NCBI GenBank assembly: GCA_019239425.1
Contig: JAFAZX010000079.1
Coordinates: 1 to 41,053 of the forward strand
Length of the DNA stretch: 41,053 nucleotides
Direction: 5' to 3'
Source of the DNA: Acidobacteriota bacterium
Lineage (GTDB): Bacteria > Acidobacteriota > Blastocatellia > Pyrinomonadales > Pyrinomonadaceae
Each line of letters begins with the position of its first letter. Position 1 is the stretch's first letter. Positions 7,276 through 15,477 of the stretch are shown piece by piece. The position numbers and the translations under genes are program-made. The notes beneath the pieces are model-generated. The model did no database searches. It saw nothing but the letters and a program-made list of their open reading frames with translations, and was not told the origin of the DNA.

Positions 7276-8691
7276 CTAACCCTCACCCCTCTCGCATAGT
7301 TCGCGCAGGCGTTCGAGCAGTTCGACGGCGTCGTAAGGCATGCTTATGACGCCGCGGGCGCCCGCCGCGAGCGCCTCGGCGCGCAGGTCTTCGCGGCCCG
7401 AAGGCGCGAGCAGCAGCGCGGGCGGCTCGTCACCGTTGCGCGACTGCTTGGCAAGTCTCTTCAACATCTCGACGCCGTCGAAGCCGGGCAACTCGTAATC
7501 GACGACGAGCGCGTCCGGGCGGTCTATGCGCAGGAGGTTGAGCGCGTGCTGTCCGTCGAAGGCCGCGCGCACTTCGTAGGAGGCCGAGCGCATCAGCAGG
7601 TTGACCTGCGCCATACGCTCCGCGTCCGAGACGACGAGCATCACGCGGCGCAGCTTCCCGCCGACGCGCAACGCGCCCGGCTGCGTCGCGGCCGGGGCAG
7701 GTTCGTTCACGCCGGCTGTCATGCTCCGTCTTTGCGTTCGCCGCTCGGCGTCGCGCGAGATGACGGCGCCCGCTTCGGCTTCCGCGAGGCCGTAAACGAC
7801 GACGCGCGACGCGGAGTTCTCACCCCGCGCCTCGCCCAGGGCGACTTCCGATTGCTCGACCAGACGCTCGACCTCCGAGCCGTGCGCGGGGAACGAAGAG
7901 ACGCCGACGAAGAGGTCTCCGCCGCGGCGCGACTCCGCGAACTCTTCGCGCAGGCGTGAGAGCGTCGCGCGTCCCGAAGCGCCGTCGGCGCCGTGCAGGT
8001 AGACGAGAAGCGTCGCGGGGCCGTAGAAGGCGACGGCGTCAAGCCGCCGCAGGTTGAGCTTCAGAAAACCGTGCGCGGCCGCGAGCGCCGCGGCGCGCGC
8101 GCCGTCGCCGTCCTGCGAGTTTTCGAAGTCGCCCCCCGCTTCGACGAGCGCGAGCGACCCCGTAGCGCCCGCGCGCGCGTCCGAGGCGACGGCGTCGAGC
8201 AGGAAGAGGAAGTTGTCGATCTCGGAGCGCTGGTCTGCGACCGCGGGCGCCGAGCGTCGGCCCGACTCCGCGCGCCAGAGTATGGCGTTGAGGCGCGCGC
8301 GCAGCTCGTCTGCGGACGCGTCCTGCGAGAAGTAGTCGTCCGCGCCGAGGTGTTGGGCGGCGCTGCGGAGCGGGCGGTCGTCTTCGCGGAAGAGGAAGAG
8401 GACGGGCAGCGCGAAACTCGGAGGCTCCGCCCGCAGCCCGCGCGCGAGCGCGACGAGCCGCCCCTCGCCCCCGCGCCCGCCGAAGGCGAGGAGCACCGCG
8501 GCCGGTTTAAGTTCTCCGGCGCGTGACGCGGCTTCATCGGGCGAAGCGTCGTCCGCCTCGAAGCCCGCTTCGGCGAGCCGCCCGCGCAGACGCACGACGT
8601 CCGCGCCTTCGTCCGCGACGAGGAGCACGCGCGCCTTCCCGGCGGCGCCCGCGCCTTCGTCGTTCGCTTCGTCGTGGTTGACTTCTGGCAT
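7276..8691 (-). CDS. double-receiver response regulator with degenerate GGDEF-like centre
   Basis: From the Met at 8691 the product is 471 residues. Order of parts: an N-terminal receiver-like domain (about 20-135), a central GGDEF-like domain (about 150-310) and a C-terminal receiver (about 345-465). The first receiver lacks the phospho-acceptor: the strand that should end in Asp reads AAVLLAFGG. The centre keeps the GGDEF-family end (VGVSSFPAHG, then SEVALGEARGENS) but has YGPAT where the catalytic GGDEF should be, so diguanylate cyclase activity is not expected. The second receiver has the acceptor Asp (VVDYELPGFDG), but the usual conserved Lys is Met (ISMPYD). It may be a protein-interaction scaffold. 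The product is very rich in Ala, Arg and Glu. An alternative start at 8745 is less likely. Confidence 0.72.
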   Translation of the reverse strand: MPEVNHDEANDEGAGAAGKARVLLVADEGADVVRLRGRLAEAGFEADDASPDEAASRAGELKPAAVLLAFGGRGGEGRLVALARGLRAEPPSFALPVLFLFREDDRPLRSAAQHLGADDYFSQDASADELRARLNAILWRAESGRRSAPAVADQRSEIDNFLFLLDAVASDARAGATGSLALVEAGGDFENSQDGDGARAAALAAAHGFLKLNLRRLDAVAFYGPATLLVYLHGADGASGRATLSRLREEFAESRRGGDLFVGVSSFPAHGSEVERLVEQSEVALGEARGENSASRVVVYGLAEAEAGAVISRDAERRTQRRSMTAGVNEPAPAATQPGALRVGGKLRRVMLVVSDAERMAQVNLLMRSASYEVRAAFDGQHALNLLRIDRPDALVVDYELPGFDGVEMLKRLAKQSRNGDEPPALLLAPSGREDLRAEALAAGARGVISMPYDAVELLERLRELCERGEG

Positions 8692-8797
8692 CTGTCGGTG
8701 CCGGTCGCTTGAAAGTGTCAGGGCCGAACGTCTCTCGCCGGACAATCATACCGCGACAACCCCCGCGGCCATAACAGCCCGCGCGCACAAATGAAAA

Positions 8798-8819
8798 GGG
8801 ACGGCGCTGAGTCCGTCCC
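8798..8819 (-). terminator. terminator of the lytic transglycosylase gene
   Basis: On the - strand GGGACGG and CCGTCCC form a stem with an 8-nt loop, followed by TTTTCATTT. It lies 27 bases after the stop codon at 8846. Confidence 0.7.
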
Positions 8820-8845
8820 CACTCTTCTTCAACCTCGGTTGGGAA

Positions 8846-9661
8846 TTACTGGCTGATGAGCCGGAGCCTGCCGTCGGGCGTGCGGACGGCGAAGACGTGC
8901 GTCTCGTAGACGAGTTGTGACGGCTCTGTGGCCTTGAGCTTCGCGATCTGCGTGCGCGAGACGCGGGGGGCGAGGCGCGCCGTCGAGGGGTCGCGCATCA
9001 GCGCGTAGCGTTCCGAGATGCGGCGCACGTACTCCTGCGTCTCTCGGTAAGGCGGAACCCCGCCGTACTTCTGTACCGCGCCCTCGCCCGCGTTGTAGCC
9101 CGCGAGCGCCAGACGCACGTCGCCGTCGAACATGTCGAGCAGGAGGCGGACGTACTTGACGCCGCCCTCGATGTTCTGCTGCGGGTCGTAGATGTCGCGC
9201 ACGCCGAGGCGCGCGGCCGTCGCCGGCATCAACTGCATGAAGCCTCGCGCGCCCTTGTTCGAAGTCGCGAAGCGCTTGAACGAAGACTCGCGGTGCATGA
9301 TCGAGTAGATGAGCAGAGGGTCTACGCCGTGGCGGTTGCTCGAATCGACGATGAAGCCGTCGACGTTGGCGCTGCCGGTCGAGAAGCCTTCGAGCGCGGT
9401 GCCCGCCGACATCGCGAGCGCGGGCGCGGGGGAAGGGGATTGCGTGGACGGGGCGGCCGTGGGGAAGGTGCGCGAGGTCAGCTTCAGACGCCCGCTCCGG
9501 CGCGCGGGAAGCGGGGCGGGCGTCTCGACGCGCACGCCGCCGGGCACGTCGAAATTGTCGAAGCGGTAGGCCACGGGGCCGTTCTGGCGCGCGTAGGCGC
9601 AAAGGCTTGAGAGGATGAGTAAGACAAAGAGGGCGGGGATTTTTTTCATGACCTTGCTCAT
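8846..9661 (-). CDS. lytic transglycosylase (SLT domain), secreted
   Basis: The enzyme cleaves the glycan strand of peptidoglycan and leaves 1,6-anhydro ends. The 271-residue product has a signal peptide (to about residue 25, SLCAYA), a Pro/Ser-rich spacer and an SLT/GEWL-like domain (about 98-225). The catalytic glutamate is Glu125 in HRESSF. The supporting family motifs GARGFMQLMPATA and ALAGYNAGEGAV follow. The C-terminal 45 residues are not recognised. The start Met is the only one compatible with the signal peptide. An extended -10 promoter lies 87 bases upstream. The peptidoglycan-binding protein is transcribed divergently, so two wall-related genes share this control region. Confidence 0.9.
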   Translation of the reverse strand: MSKVMKKIPALFVLLILSSLCAYARQNGPVAYRFDNFDVPGGVRVETPAPLPARRSGRLKLTSRTFPTAAPSTQSPSPAPALAMSAGTALEGFSTGSANVDGFIVDSSNRHGVDPLLIYSIMHRESSFKRFATSNKGARGFMQLMPATAARLGVRDIYDPQQNIEGGVKYVRLLLDMFDGDVRLALAGYNAGEGAVQKYGGVPPYRETQEYVRRISERYALMRDPSTARLAPRVSRTQIAKLKATEPSQLVYETHVFAVRTPDGRLRLISQ

Positions 9662-9747
9662 TCAAATGTGCCGGCGGGGCGTTTTGAAAACTCGTCGGAG
9701 GCGGGGCGTGCCCGACGCCCTGGGCGCGCCGGACGAGCGCTCGGACA

Positions 9748-9756
9748 GAATAGCAC
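9748..9756 (-). promoter_or_regulatory. extended -10 promoter of the lytic transglycosylase
   Basis: Read on the - strand the sequence is TGCTATTCT, an extended -10 (TGnTATTCT). No -35 is obvious. The predicted start is near 9741, giving an 80-nt leader. Confidence 0.5.
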
Positions 9757-9937
9757 ACGGGAAGAAACTTGTTCAACGAAATTTCACAGTCGTTTAACTC
9801 TAACTATTTGTCCAGTTGAATTTGAGGCGTCCAGAGTCTTGACAGGGCGTGTATGATGAAAGCCGCTTCCCGAGCGGGTTATCTCCGGCACTTAACGCGT
9901 GCGACCGCCAGCGCACCTCACCCAACAGGAGAAACAG

Positions 9938-10309
9938 ATGAAAAGACTGCTGACCGCAATCTTCGCGGCGTCGCTCTGCCTTTTTGCTGGCACGGCCGCC
10001 GCGCAGAACGCCAACACGTCCGCTTCCAACGCGAACGCCAACACGACGAAGAAGCGCGGCCCCGTCTTCCGCGCAACCAAAGAGCAGATCAAGCAGGCGC
10101 AAGGGATTCTCAAGCAGCGCGGCTTCTACGCTGGCGACGCGACGGGCAAACTGGACACGCCGACGCGCGACGGCCTCAAGAAGTATCAGGAGGCGGAAGG
10201 TCTCAAGGTGACGGGTACGCTCAACGCGGCCACGCTTCAGAAGATGAGCGTCACGCTCACGGACAGGCAGAAGGAGTGGGTGGCCGCGCAGGCGGCAGGT
10301 CGAAAGTAA
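9938..10309 (+). CDS. secreted peptidoglycan-binding (PGBD) protein
   Basis: The 123-residue product starts at MKRLL, placed after an AGGAGAAAC ribosome binding site. A signal peptide ends at TAAA-QN. A short Asn/Thr/Ala-rich spacer is followed by one peptidoglycan-binding domain of the PF01471 type (about 45-105): IKQAQGILKQRGFYAGDATG, then DTPTRDGLKKYQ and the GTLNAATL ending. It has no catalytic domain, so it probably binds the wall or acts as an adaptor for wall enzymes. It ends just before a bidirectional terminator. A TATGAT at 9852-9857 is a possible -10. Confidence 0.82.
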   Translation: MKRLLTAIFAASLCLFAGTAAAQNANTSASNANANTTKKRGPVFRATKEQIKQAQGILKQRGFYAGDATGKLDTPTRDGLKKYQEAEGLKVTGTLNAATLQKMSVTLTDRQKEWVAAQAAGRK

Positions 10310-10356
10310 GAAGGCGGAAGTGTCGATGAGAAGCACGGCGCCTCTCATCCACTAAC

Positions 10357-10397
10357 AGGAGGGGGACGAGAAGCAGCGTGCTTCTCGTCCCCCTCCT
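10357..10397. terminator. bidirectional terminator between the PGBD gene and alaS
   Basis: A 19-bp perfect stem (AGGAGGGGGACGAGAAGCA and its complement, loop GCG) sits between two convergent genes. T-rich sequence follows on the + strand. It serves the gene ending at 10309 and probably alaS, which ends at 10429. Confidence 0.8.
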
Positions 10398-10428
10398 TCG
10401 CTTTTGCCTTTCTACTTTCGACTTGCCT

Positions 10429-13158
10429 TCAGGCCGCGGCGCTCTGTTGGGTGAGGAGGCGTTCGACGATTTGATAGCTGGCCTCCAAGGCCTCGCTGAG
10501 CTTCTGCGTCTCGGGGCCGCCGCCCTCGGCCATGTCGGGCTTGCCGCCGCCGCGGCCGCCGATGATGGGCGCGAGTTCTTTGATGACCTGGCCCGCGGGG
10601 ACGCGCTTCGCGAGTTCGGGCGAGGTGCGCACGATGAGCGAAGCCTTGCCTTCGGCGCGGCGGCCGAGGACGACGACACCCGTCTTAATCTGCGCGAGCA
10701 GGGTGTCGGAGAGTTGACGCAACGCCGACGCGTCGAGGTCGCTCGCCTCGCGCGCGAGGACGAGGACGCCGTCGGCAATCTCGCGCGCCTCCTGCCCGTT
10801 CTGCGCCTGCGCGCCCGCGCCGAGCGCGAGCTTGAGGCGCAGCTCGTCGGCCTCGCGCCGCGATTTCTTCAACTCCTCCTGCAGACGCGCGACCGCCGCC
10901 GGCACGTCGTTGCGCGTGGAGCGCAGCTCGCCGGAGATTTGGTCGACGAGCGCCTCGGTCTCCTGGAAGCGGAGGAAGGCGTCGCGGCCCGTCACGGCGC
11001 GGATGCGGCGCGTCCCCGAGGCGATGGACTCGTCGCTCGTAATCTTGAAGAGGCCGATGTCGCCGGTCGCGCGGACGTGCGTGCCGCCGCACAGCTCTTT
11101 GGAGAAGATGCCCTCCTCGCCGGGCACGGTCAACACGCGAACCTTCTCGGCGTACTTCTCGCCGAAGAGCGCCATCGCGCCCGTGCGCATCGCGTCTTCG
11201 AGCGGGAGGAGTTCGGTCTGCACGGGCTCGTTGCGCAGGACGTGGTAGTTGACGAGGCGCTCGATCTCCGCCATCTCGTCGCGCGTCAAAGGCTGGTAGT
11301 GCGAGAAGTCGAAGCGCAGGTAGTTGGGCGCGACGACCGAGCCGGCCTGCTTGACGTGCGTGCCGAGGACTTCGCGCAGCGCCGCGTGCATCAGGTGCGT
11401 GGCCGTGTGGTTGCGCCGCGTCGCGTCGCGCTTCTCGACATCAACCTGGGCCGTCACCGTGTCTCCGACTTTTAAAGAGCCGCGCTCGACCTTGACGCGA
11501 TGAACGATGAGTCCGCCCGTCGGCGCGGGCGGGGTGTCGTTGACGGCGGCGTGCGCGGCGTCGTTGTAGAGCGCGCCGGTGTCGCCGACCTGACCGCCCG
11601 ACTCCGCGTAGAAGGGCGTGCGGTCGAGGACGACTTCGCCTTCGTCGCCTTCGTTCAGTTCCTGCGTTTCCTCTTCGCCGCGGAGAAGCGCGACTACCTT
11701 CGCACTCTCGGTCTTCGTCTCGTCGTAGCCGGTGAACCGCGACGCGCCGACGCGCTCGGCGATCTTCGCGTAGACAGGGTTTGTTTTAGAAGTGACCGCG
11801 GCCTGAGCCTTCGCGCCGGCGCCCTGAATCTCGCGCAGGGCGCGGTCGAAGTTCTCGTTGTAGGTCTCCTCGTCAACCGTGAAGCCGCGCGCTTCGAGGC
11901 CGACGCGGATGAGGTCGCGCGGCGTGCCGAAGGTGTCGTAGAGCTTCGCCAGCTCGCGGTAGTCGGGCATCTCGCCTTCGGCCGTCGCGGCGAAGAGGGC
12001 GTCGAGCTTTTGCAGGCCGACGGTGAGCGTCGAGCCGAAGCGCTCCTCTTCGAGACGAACCATGCGGCCGATGAACTCGCGCGCGGCTTCGAGTTCGGGG
12101 AAAGCCTCGCGCATCTGTTCGACGACGAAGTCGGCGACCTGATAGAAGAACGAGCCTTCGAAGCCGAGCGCGTGTCGCCCCTGGTAGATGGCGCGGCGCA
12201 TGATCTTCCTCAGAACGTAGTTGCGCCCCTCGTTGCCGGGGAGGATGTTGTCGGCGATGGAGAAGGCCGTGGCGCGCGCGTGGTCGGCGACGACGCGCAT
12301 GGCGAAGCCCTCGGGCTTGTCGGCCTCGTAGGCGCGGTCGGCCAGCTTCGCCGTGAAGAGCACGATGTCTTTGAGCAGGTCTGTTTCGTAATTGGTCTTC
12401 ACGCCTTGCAGGATGGCGGCGGTGCGTTCGAGCCCCAGCCCCGTGTCCACGGAAGGCTTGGGCAGAGGTTCGAGGGCGTACTTGCCCGGCCCGGCCTCCA
12501 CGCGGTTGTACTGCATGAAGACGAGGTTCCAAATCTCCAGGGTCGTGTCGCCAGGGCCGTTGACATACTCGGCGCGGTTGAACTCCGGGTCTTCGGGGTG
12601 CTCGCCGAGGTAGTAGTTGATTTCGGAGTTCGGGCCGCAGGGGCCGGTCTCGGCCATCTGCCAGAAGTTGTCCTTGCGGCCGAAGCGGAGGATGCGCTCG
12701 GGGCGCGCCCCGACCTTCTTCCAAAGCTCCTCCGCCTCCTCGTCGGCCGGCACCTCTTCGTCGCCCGCGAAGACCGTAAACCACAGCCGCTCCGGTTCGA
12801 GCTGAAGCTCGTTGACGAGGAAGTCCCAGGCGAGGCGGATGGCCTCCTCCTTGAAGTAGTCGCCGAAGGAGAAGTTGCCGAGCATCTCGAAGAAGGTCTG
12901 GTGGCGCGCGGTCTTGCCGACTTCGTCGAGGTCGTTGTGCTTGCCGCCCGCGCGCAGGCACTTCTGCGAGGTGACGGCGCGCCTGTAGTCGCGCTGCTCC
13001 AAACCGAGAAACACGTCCTTGAACTGGTTCATGCCCGCGTTGGCGAACAGGAGCGTCGGGTCGTTGGCGGGCAGAAGCGGACTCGAAGACACACGGCGGT
13101 GGCCGTTCTGCTCGAAGTAACTGAGAAACTTTTCGCGTAGCTCTTTTCCGGTAATCAT
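10429..13158 (-). CDS. alaS: alanine--tRNA ligase
   Basis: AlaRS charges tRNA-Ala and edits mis-acylated Ser and Gly. The 909-residue product has full family length. Order: class II catalytic domain from the N-terminus (FLSYFEQNGH, FANAGMNQFKDVFLG, RHQTFFEMLGNFSFGDYF), tRNA-recognition helices, and editing domain with the metal-binding HTATHLMHAALRE and the Cys-His motif in ELCGGTHV. A short coiled region follows, then the C-Ala domain ending with IIGGRGGGKPDMAEGGG. The ATG at 13158 matches the conserved N-terminus. The promoter is probably the extended -10 at 13247-13255. A heptamer tandem repeat lies in the leader. Confidence 0.97.
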   Translation of the reverse strand: MITGKELREKFLSYFEQNGHRRVSSSPLLPANDPTLLFANAGMNQFKDVFLGLEQRDYRRAVTSQKCLRAGGKHNDLDEVGKTARHQTFFEMLGNFSFGDYFKEEAIRLAWDFLVNELQLEPERLWFTVFAGDEEVPADEEAEELWKKVGARPERILRFGRKDNFWQMAETGPCGPNSEINYYLGEHPEDPEFNRAEYVNGPGDTTLEIWNLVFMQYNRVEAGPGKYALEPLPKPSVDTGLGLERTAAILQGVKTNYETDLLKDIVLFTAKLADRAYEADKPEGFAMRVVADHARATAFSIADNILPGNEGRNYVLRKIMRRAIYQGRHALGFEGSFFYQVADFVVEQMREAFPELEAAREFIGRMVRLEEERFGSTLTVGLQKLDALFAATAEGEMPDYRELAKLYDTFGTPRDLIRVGLEARGFTVDEETYNENFDRALREIQGAGAKAQAAVTSKTNPVYAKIAERVGASRFTGYDETKTESAKVVALLRGEEETQELNEGDEGEVVLDRTPFYAESGGQVGDTGALYNDAAHAAVNDTPPAPTGGLIVHRVKVERGSLKVGDTVTAQVDVEKRDATRRNHTATHLMHAALREVLGTHVKQAGSVVAPNYLRFDFSHYQPLTRDEMAEIERLVNYHVLRNEPVQTELLPLEDAMRTGAMALFGEKYAEKVRVLTVPGEEGIFSKELCGGTHVRATGDIGLFKITSDESIASGTRRIRAVTGRDAFLRFQETEALVDQISGELRSTRNDVPAAVARLQEELKKSRREADELRLKLALGAGAQAQNGQEAREIADGVLVLAREASDLDASALRQLSDTLLAQIKTGVVVLGRRAEGKASLIVRTSPELAKRVPAGQVIKELAPIIGGRGGGKPDMAEGGGPETQKLSEALEASYQIVERLLTQQSAAA

Positions 13159-13164
13159 GATCTA

Positions 13165-13199
13165 AGTAGTCAGTAGTCAGTAGTCAGTAGTCAGTAGAG
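13165..13199. repeat. tandem heptamer AGTAGTC in the alaS leader
   Basis: Four perfect AGTAGTC units (13165-13192) are followed by AGTAGAG. They begin 6 bases upstream of the alaS start codon, so they fall in its 5' untranslated region. The unit is close to the AGTAGGC heptamer found elsewhere in this window. Confidence 0.85.
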
Positions 13200-13246
13200 G
13201 CTGACCTTCGACGGCGTGAATACTTGACGCAATCTCCTTGTCAGGG

Positions 13247-13255
13247 AGTTTAGCA
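13247..13255 (-). promoter_or_regulatory. extended -10 promoter of alaS
   Basis: TGCTAAACT on the - strand is an extended -10. The predicted start is near 13240, which gives an 82-nt leader containing the AGTAGTC repeat. No -35 is visible. Confidence 0.45.
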
Positions 13256-13285
13256 TGTGGCGCGGGGGCGGGCGAAACGGGAGAA

Positions 13286-13318
<33 letters not shown>

Positions 13319-13573
13319 CGAGAGACGAGCGGGCGCCTGCTTTTTCGCCACAGTGGAACTTTTTCGCCACGCCGCGCGAATTTCTGACGGCAAGGTGCGC
13401 CCCCCGACTCCGCCGGGGTGAACCGCCGCGCGCGCCGCTTCGTAGTAAAATCGTCTCCCGCGCCGGAGAGGACTCGGACTGGACGGTGCGCAACGGCGGC
13501 CGCGCCCCGCGGCATCTTAGTTGCGATATCGGTTCGACGGGTGTTTTTAATGAGACCTACAAGGAACAGAGCC

Positions 13574-14749
13574 ATGTATAACATTTCGGCACGCCAAATC
13601 CTCGCCATCGCGCTTCTCTCGGCCACCATCGCGGCGGCCGGCGTCGCCTGCTTCGACCGCTGGGGCAGCCGCCTGCAACAGCCGACCGCCGCCTTCAACG
13701 GCGACGAGACGACCGCGGGCATCGCCGGCGTCGCAGACCCCTCGGTCGCCACCGACGAGCAGAACAACATCGAAGTCTTCCGCGCCATCTCGCCCGGCGT
13801 CGCCTCCATCAGCACGACGCGACGCGCGCGCAGCTTCTTCGACGCGGGCAGCCGCAGCGGCGGCACCGGCTCGGTCATCGACGAGCAGGGGCACATCCTG
13901 ACCAACTACCACGTCATCGAGGGCGCAGACCAGGTCACCGTCAGCTTCGGCGGCGACAAGACCTACACGGCGCGCGTCGTCGGCGGCGACGCCGACACAG
14001 ACCTCGCCGTCATACAGGTGCAGGGCGCGAAAGAGAACCTGAAGGTCGTGCCGATGGGCGACAGCGACCACCTCTCGGTCGGGCAGAAAGTCTTAGCCAT
14101 CGGCAACCCGTTCGGGCTGGACAGGACTTTGACGACCGGCGTCATCTCCGGCCTGCAGAGGCCCATCGAGGCGCGCAACGGCCGCATCATCGAGGGCGCC
14201 ATCCAGACCGACGCCTCCATCAACCCGGGCAACTCGGGCGGGCCGCTGTTGGATTCGCAGGGGCGCATGATCGGCATCAACTCGCAGATACTCTCGCCCG
14301 ACGGCGGGGGCTCCGTGGGCGTCGGCTTCGCCGTCCCCGTCAACATCGCGAAGCGCATCATCCCGCAGCTCATCCGCGAGGGGCGCGTCGTGCGGCCGAA
14401 GCTCGGCGTCTACTCGCGCGCGGTGGGTGACCTGCGCGGGATACGCCTGCCGGTCAACGAGGGGCTGCTCGTCCTGCAGCTCGACCCGAACGGCTCGGCG
14501 GCGGCGGCGGGCCTGCGCGGTCTCTCCGAGAGCGAGGACGGCGATCTCGTCATCGGCGACATCATCACCACCGTCGACGGCGAGAAGATGGAGAGCCAGA
14601 ACGACCTCTACCGCGTGCTCGACAAGCATCAGTTCAACGACGTGGTGCAGGTCGAGGTCGTCCGCGGCAACGGCCAGCGCACGACCGTCCCCGTCCGCCT
14701 CCTCCCCGAGCGCGGCACCCAGCAGCGCGGCACCACGCGCCGCGAGTAA
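13574..14749 (+). CDS. HtrA/Deg-type trypsin-like serine protease with PDZ domain
   Basis: This is an envelope protease/chaperone for damaged proteins. From the ATG at 13574 (AAGGA ribosome binding site nearby) it has 391 residues. An N-terminal membrane segment or signal peptide covers about 6-26. The protease domain (about 65-285) has the full triad: His113 in TNYHVIEG, Asp143 in DADTDLAV and Ser221 in NPGNSGGPL. A single PDZ domain follows (about 295-385: PKLGVYSR, then GLLVLQLDPNGSAAAAGL, then VIGDIITTVDGEKM). One PDZ domain makes it DegS- or plant-Deg-like rather than DegP-like. Met at 13550 is a possible alternative start. Confidence 0.92.
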   Translation: MYNISARQILAIALLSATIAAAGVACFDRWGSRLQQPTAAFNGDETTAGIAGVADPSVATDEQNNIEVFRAISPGVASISTTRRARSFFDAGSRSGGTGSVIDEQGHILTNYHVIEGADQVTVSFGGDKTYTARVVGGDADTDLAVIQVQGAKENLKVVPMGDSDHLSVGQKVLAIGNPFGLDRTLTTGVISGLQRPIEARNGRIIEGAIQTDASINPGNSGGPLLDSQGRMIGINSQILSPDGGGSVGVGFAVPVNIAKRIIPQLIREGRVVRPKLGVYSRAVGDLRGIRLPVNEGLLVLQLDPNGSAAAAGLRGLSESEDGDLVIGDIITTVDGEKMESQNDLYRVLDKHQFNDVVQVEVVRGNGQRTTVPVRLLPERGTQQRGTTRRE

Positions 14750-14763
14750 CGAAAGACAGTTTC

Positions 14764-14833
14764 ACCACAGAGACACAGAGACACAGCTTGAAGGTGTATG
14801 ACTCAACGAGCTGTGTCTCTGTGTCTCTGTGGT
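14764..14833. repeat. inverted repeat with CACAGAGA tandem arms
   Basis: A 25-bp perfect inverted repeat (14764-14788 with 14809-14833) whose arms are themselves tandem CACAGAGA units. It lies just after htrA and can act as its terminator. Its right edge abuts the promoter of the next gene. A sister element is at 17335-17396. Confidence 0.85.
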
Positions 14834-14844
14834 TAATTTCTTCC

Positions 14845-14853
14845 TGCTATACT
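14845..14853 (+). promoter_or_regulatory. extended -10 placed for a leaderless transcript
   Basis: TGCTATACT is an extended -10. Its last base is 6 nt before the ATG at 14860, so transcription should begin at or next to the A of the start codon. No ribosome binding site is present. Confidence 0.5.
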
Positions 14854-14859
14854 TTCCCC

Positions 14860-15093
14860 ATGCCCGAGACAGAGCGCTTCGTCAACGACGGCACGGGCTG
14901 GGAGTGCAAACACTGCCGCGCGAAGACGAATGACGAAACGGCGCGCGGCGGCGGCCCCGGCCGCTTCTTCCGCGAAGGCGAGGCCGAGGGCGGCGGGCCG
15001 CGCCTCTCTTCGGGCGCGCGCGCGAGTTGGGCCGACTCCGGACGCACGACGCTCCGCTGCCCGCGCTGCGGCGCGGAGGAGAGAGTTTCCTGA
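14860..15093 (+). CDS. small zinc-ribbon protein
   Basis: A 77-residue protein with two CxxC pairs at its ends: ECKHCRAK near the N-terminus (Cys16, Cys19) and RCPRCGAE near the C-terminus. The four cysteines could form one zinc site. The middle is Gly/Arg-rich and probably disordered. There is no clear homologue by eye. The start ATG follows an extended -10 directly (leaderless candidate). Its stop overlaps the next start (TGATG at 15091-15095), so translation of the two is coupled. Confidence 0.6.
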   Translation: MPETERFVNDGTGWECKHCRAKTNDETARGGGPGRFFREGEAEGGGPRLSSGARASWADSGRTTLRCPRCGAEERVS

Positions 15094-15302
15094 TGTCTTT
15101 GTTCAGGCGGGAGGCGGGCGTACGCGGGATGAGCTGGCTCGAACGCGCCGAGTGGTTCTTCGCCTGCCTCTTCTTCTTCGCGGGCTTCTTCTACCTCACG
15201 CGCGAGGCGACGACCGAACTCCAATGGTACTTCCGCGTCGTCTCCTTCTTCGTCGGCGCGGCGGGCTGGACGGCCGTGCAGTTCGTCAAGCGCAGGCGTT
15301 GA
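15093..15302 (+). CDS. small two-helix membrane protein
   Basis: A 69-residue product starting at the ATG that overlaps the previous stop. It has two predicted transmembrane helices (WFFACLFFFAGFFYL and FRVVSFFVGAAGWTAVQF) and a basic end (KRRR), with few charged residues otherwise. The function is not recognised. Coupling to the zinc-ribbon gene suggests that the two products act together at the membrane. Confidence 0.6.
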   Translation: MSLFRREAGVRGMSWLERAEWFFACLFFFAGFFYLTREATTELQWYFRVVSFFVGAAGWTAVQFVKRRR

Positions 15303-15342
15303 GTCTCTAAGTCTCTTTCGGGAACTTCCGGCCTCGCGGCGA

Positions 15343-15477
15343 GTGTCGTCAGACGTGCTCAGCCGCGAAGTTTACTTCTACCTCAACTACTACTTCGCCA
15401 CGCTCTGCGTGCCCGCCGCCGTCATCGCCCTCTTCGTCCTCTACCTCTACCTCAAAGAGAGGAGCCGCCGGCTTTAA
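15343..15477 (+). CDS. possible 44-residue membrane peptide
   Basis: GTG at 15343 opens a 44-codon frame ending in TAA at 15475-15477. It reads VSSDVLSREVYFYLNYYFAT, then a hydrophobic helix (VPAAVIALFVLYLYL) and a basic tail KERSRRL. One membrane helix with a charged end is typical of real small membrane proteins and not of random GC-rich frames. It has no clear ribosome binding site. It starts 40 bases after the previous small gene and its stop overlaps the convergent ppa stop by 3 bases. Confidence 0.5.
   Translation: MSSDVLSREVYFYLNYYFATLCVPAAVIALFVLYLYLKERSRRL

Noticed and set aside
11500..13140. Long + strand open frame opposite alaS
   Set aside because: Same cause: antisense of a well-supported gene, with low-complexity composition.
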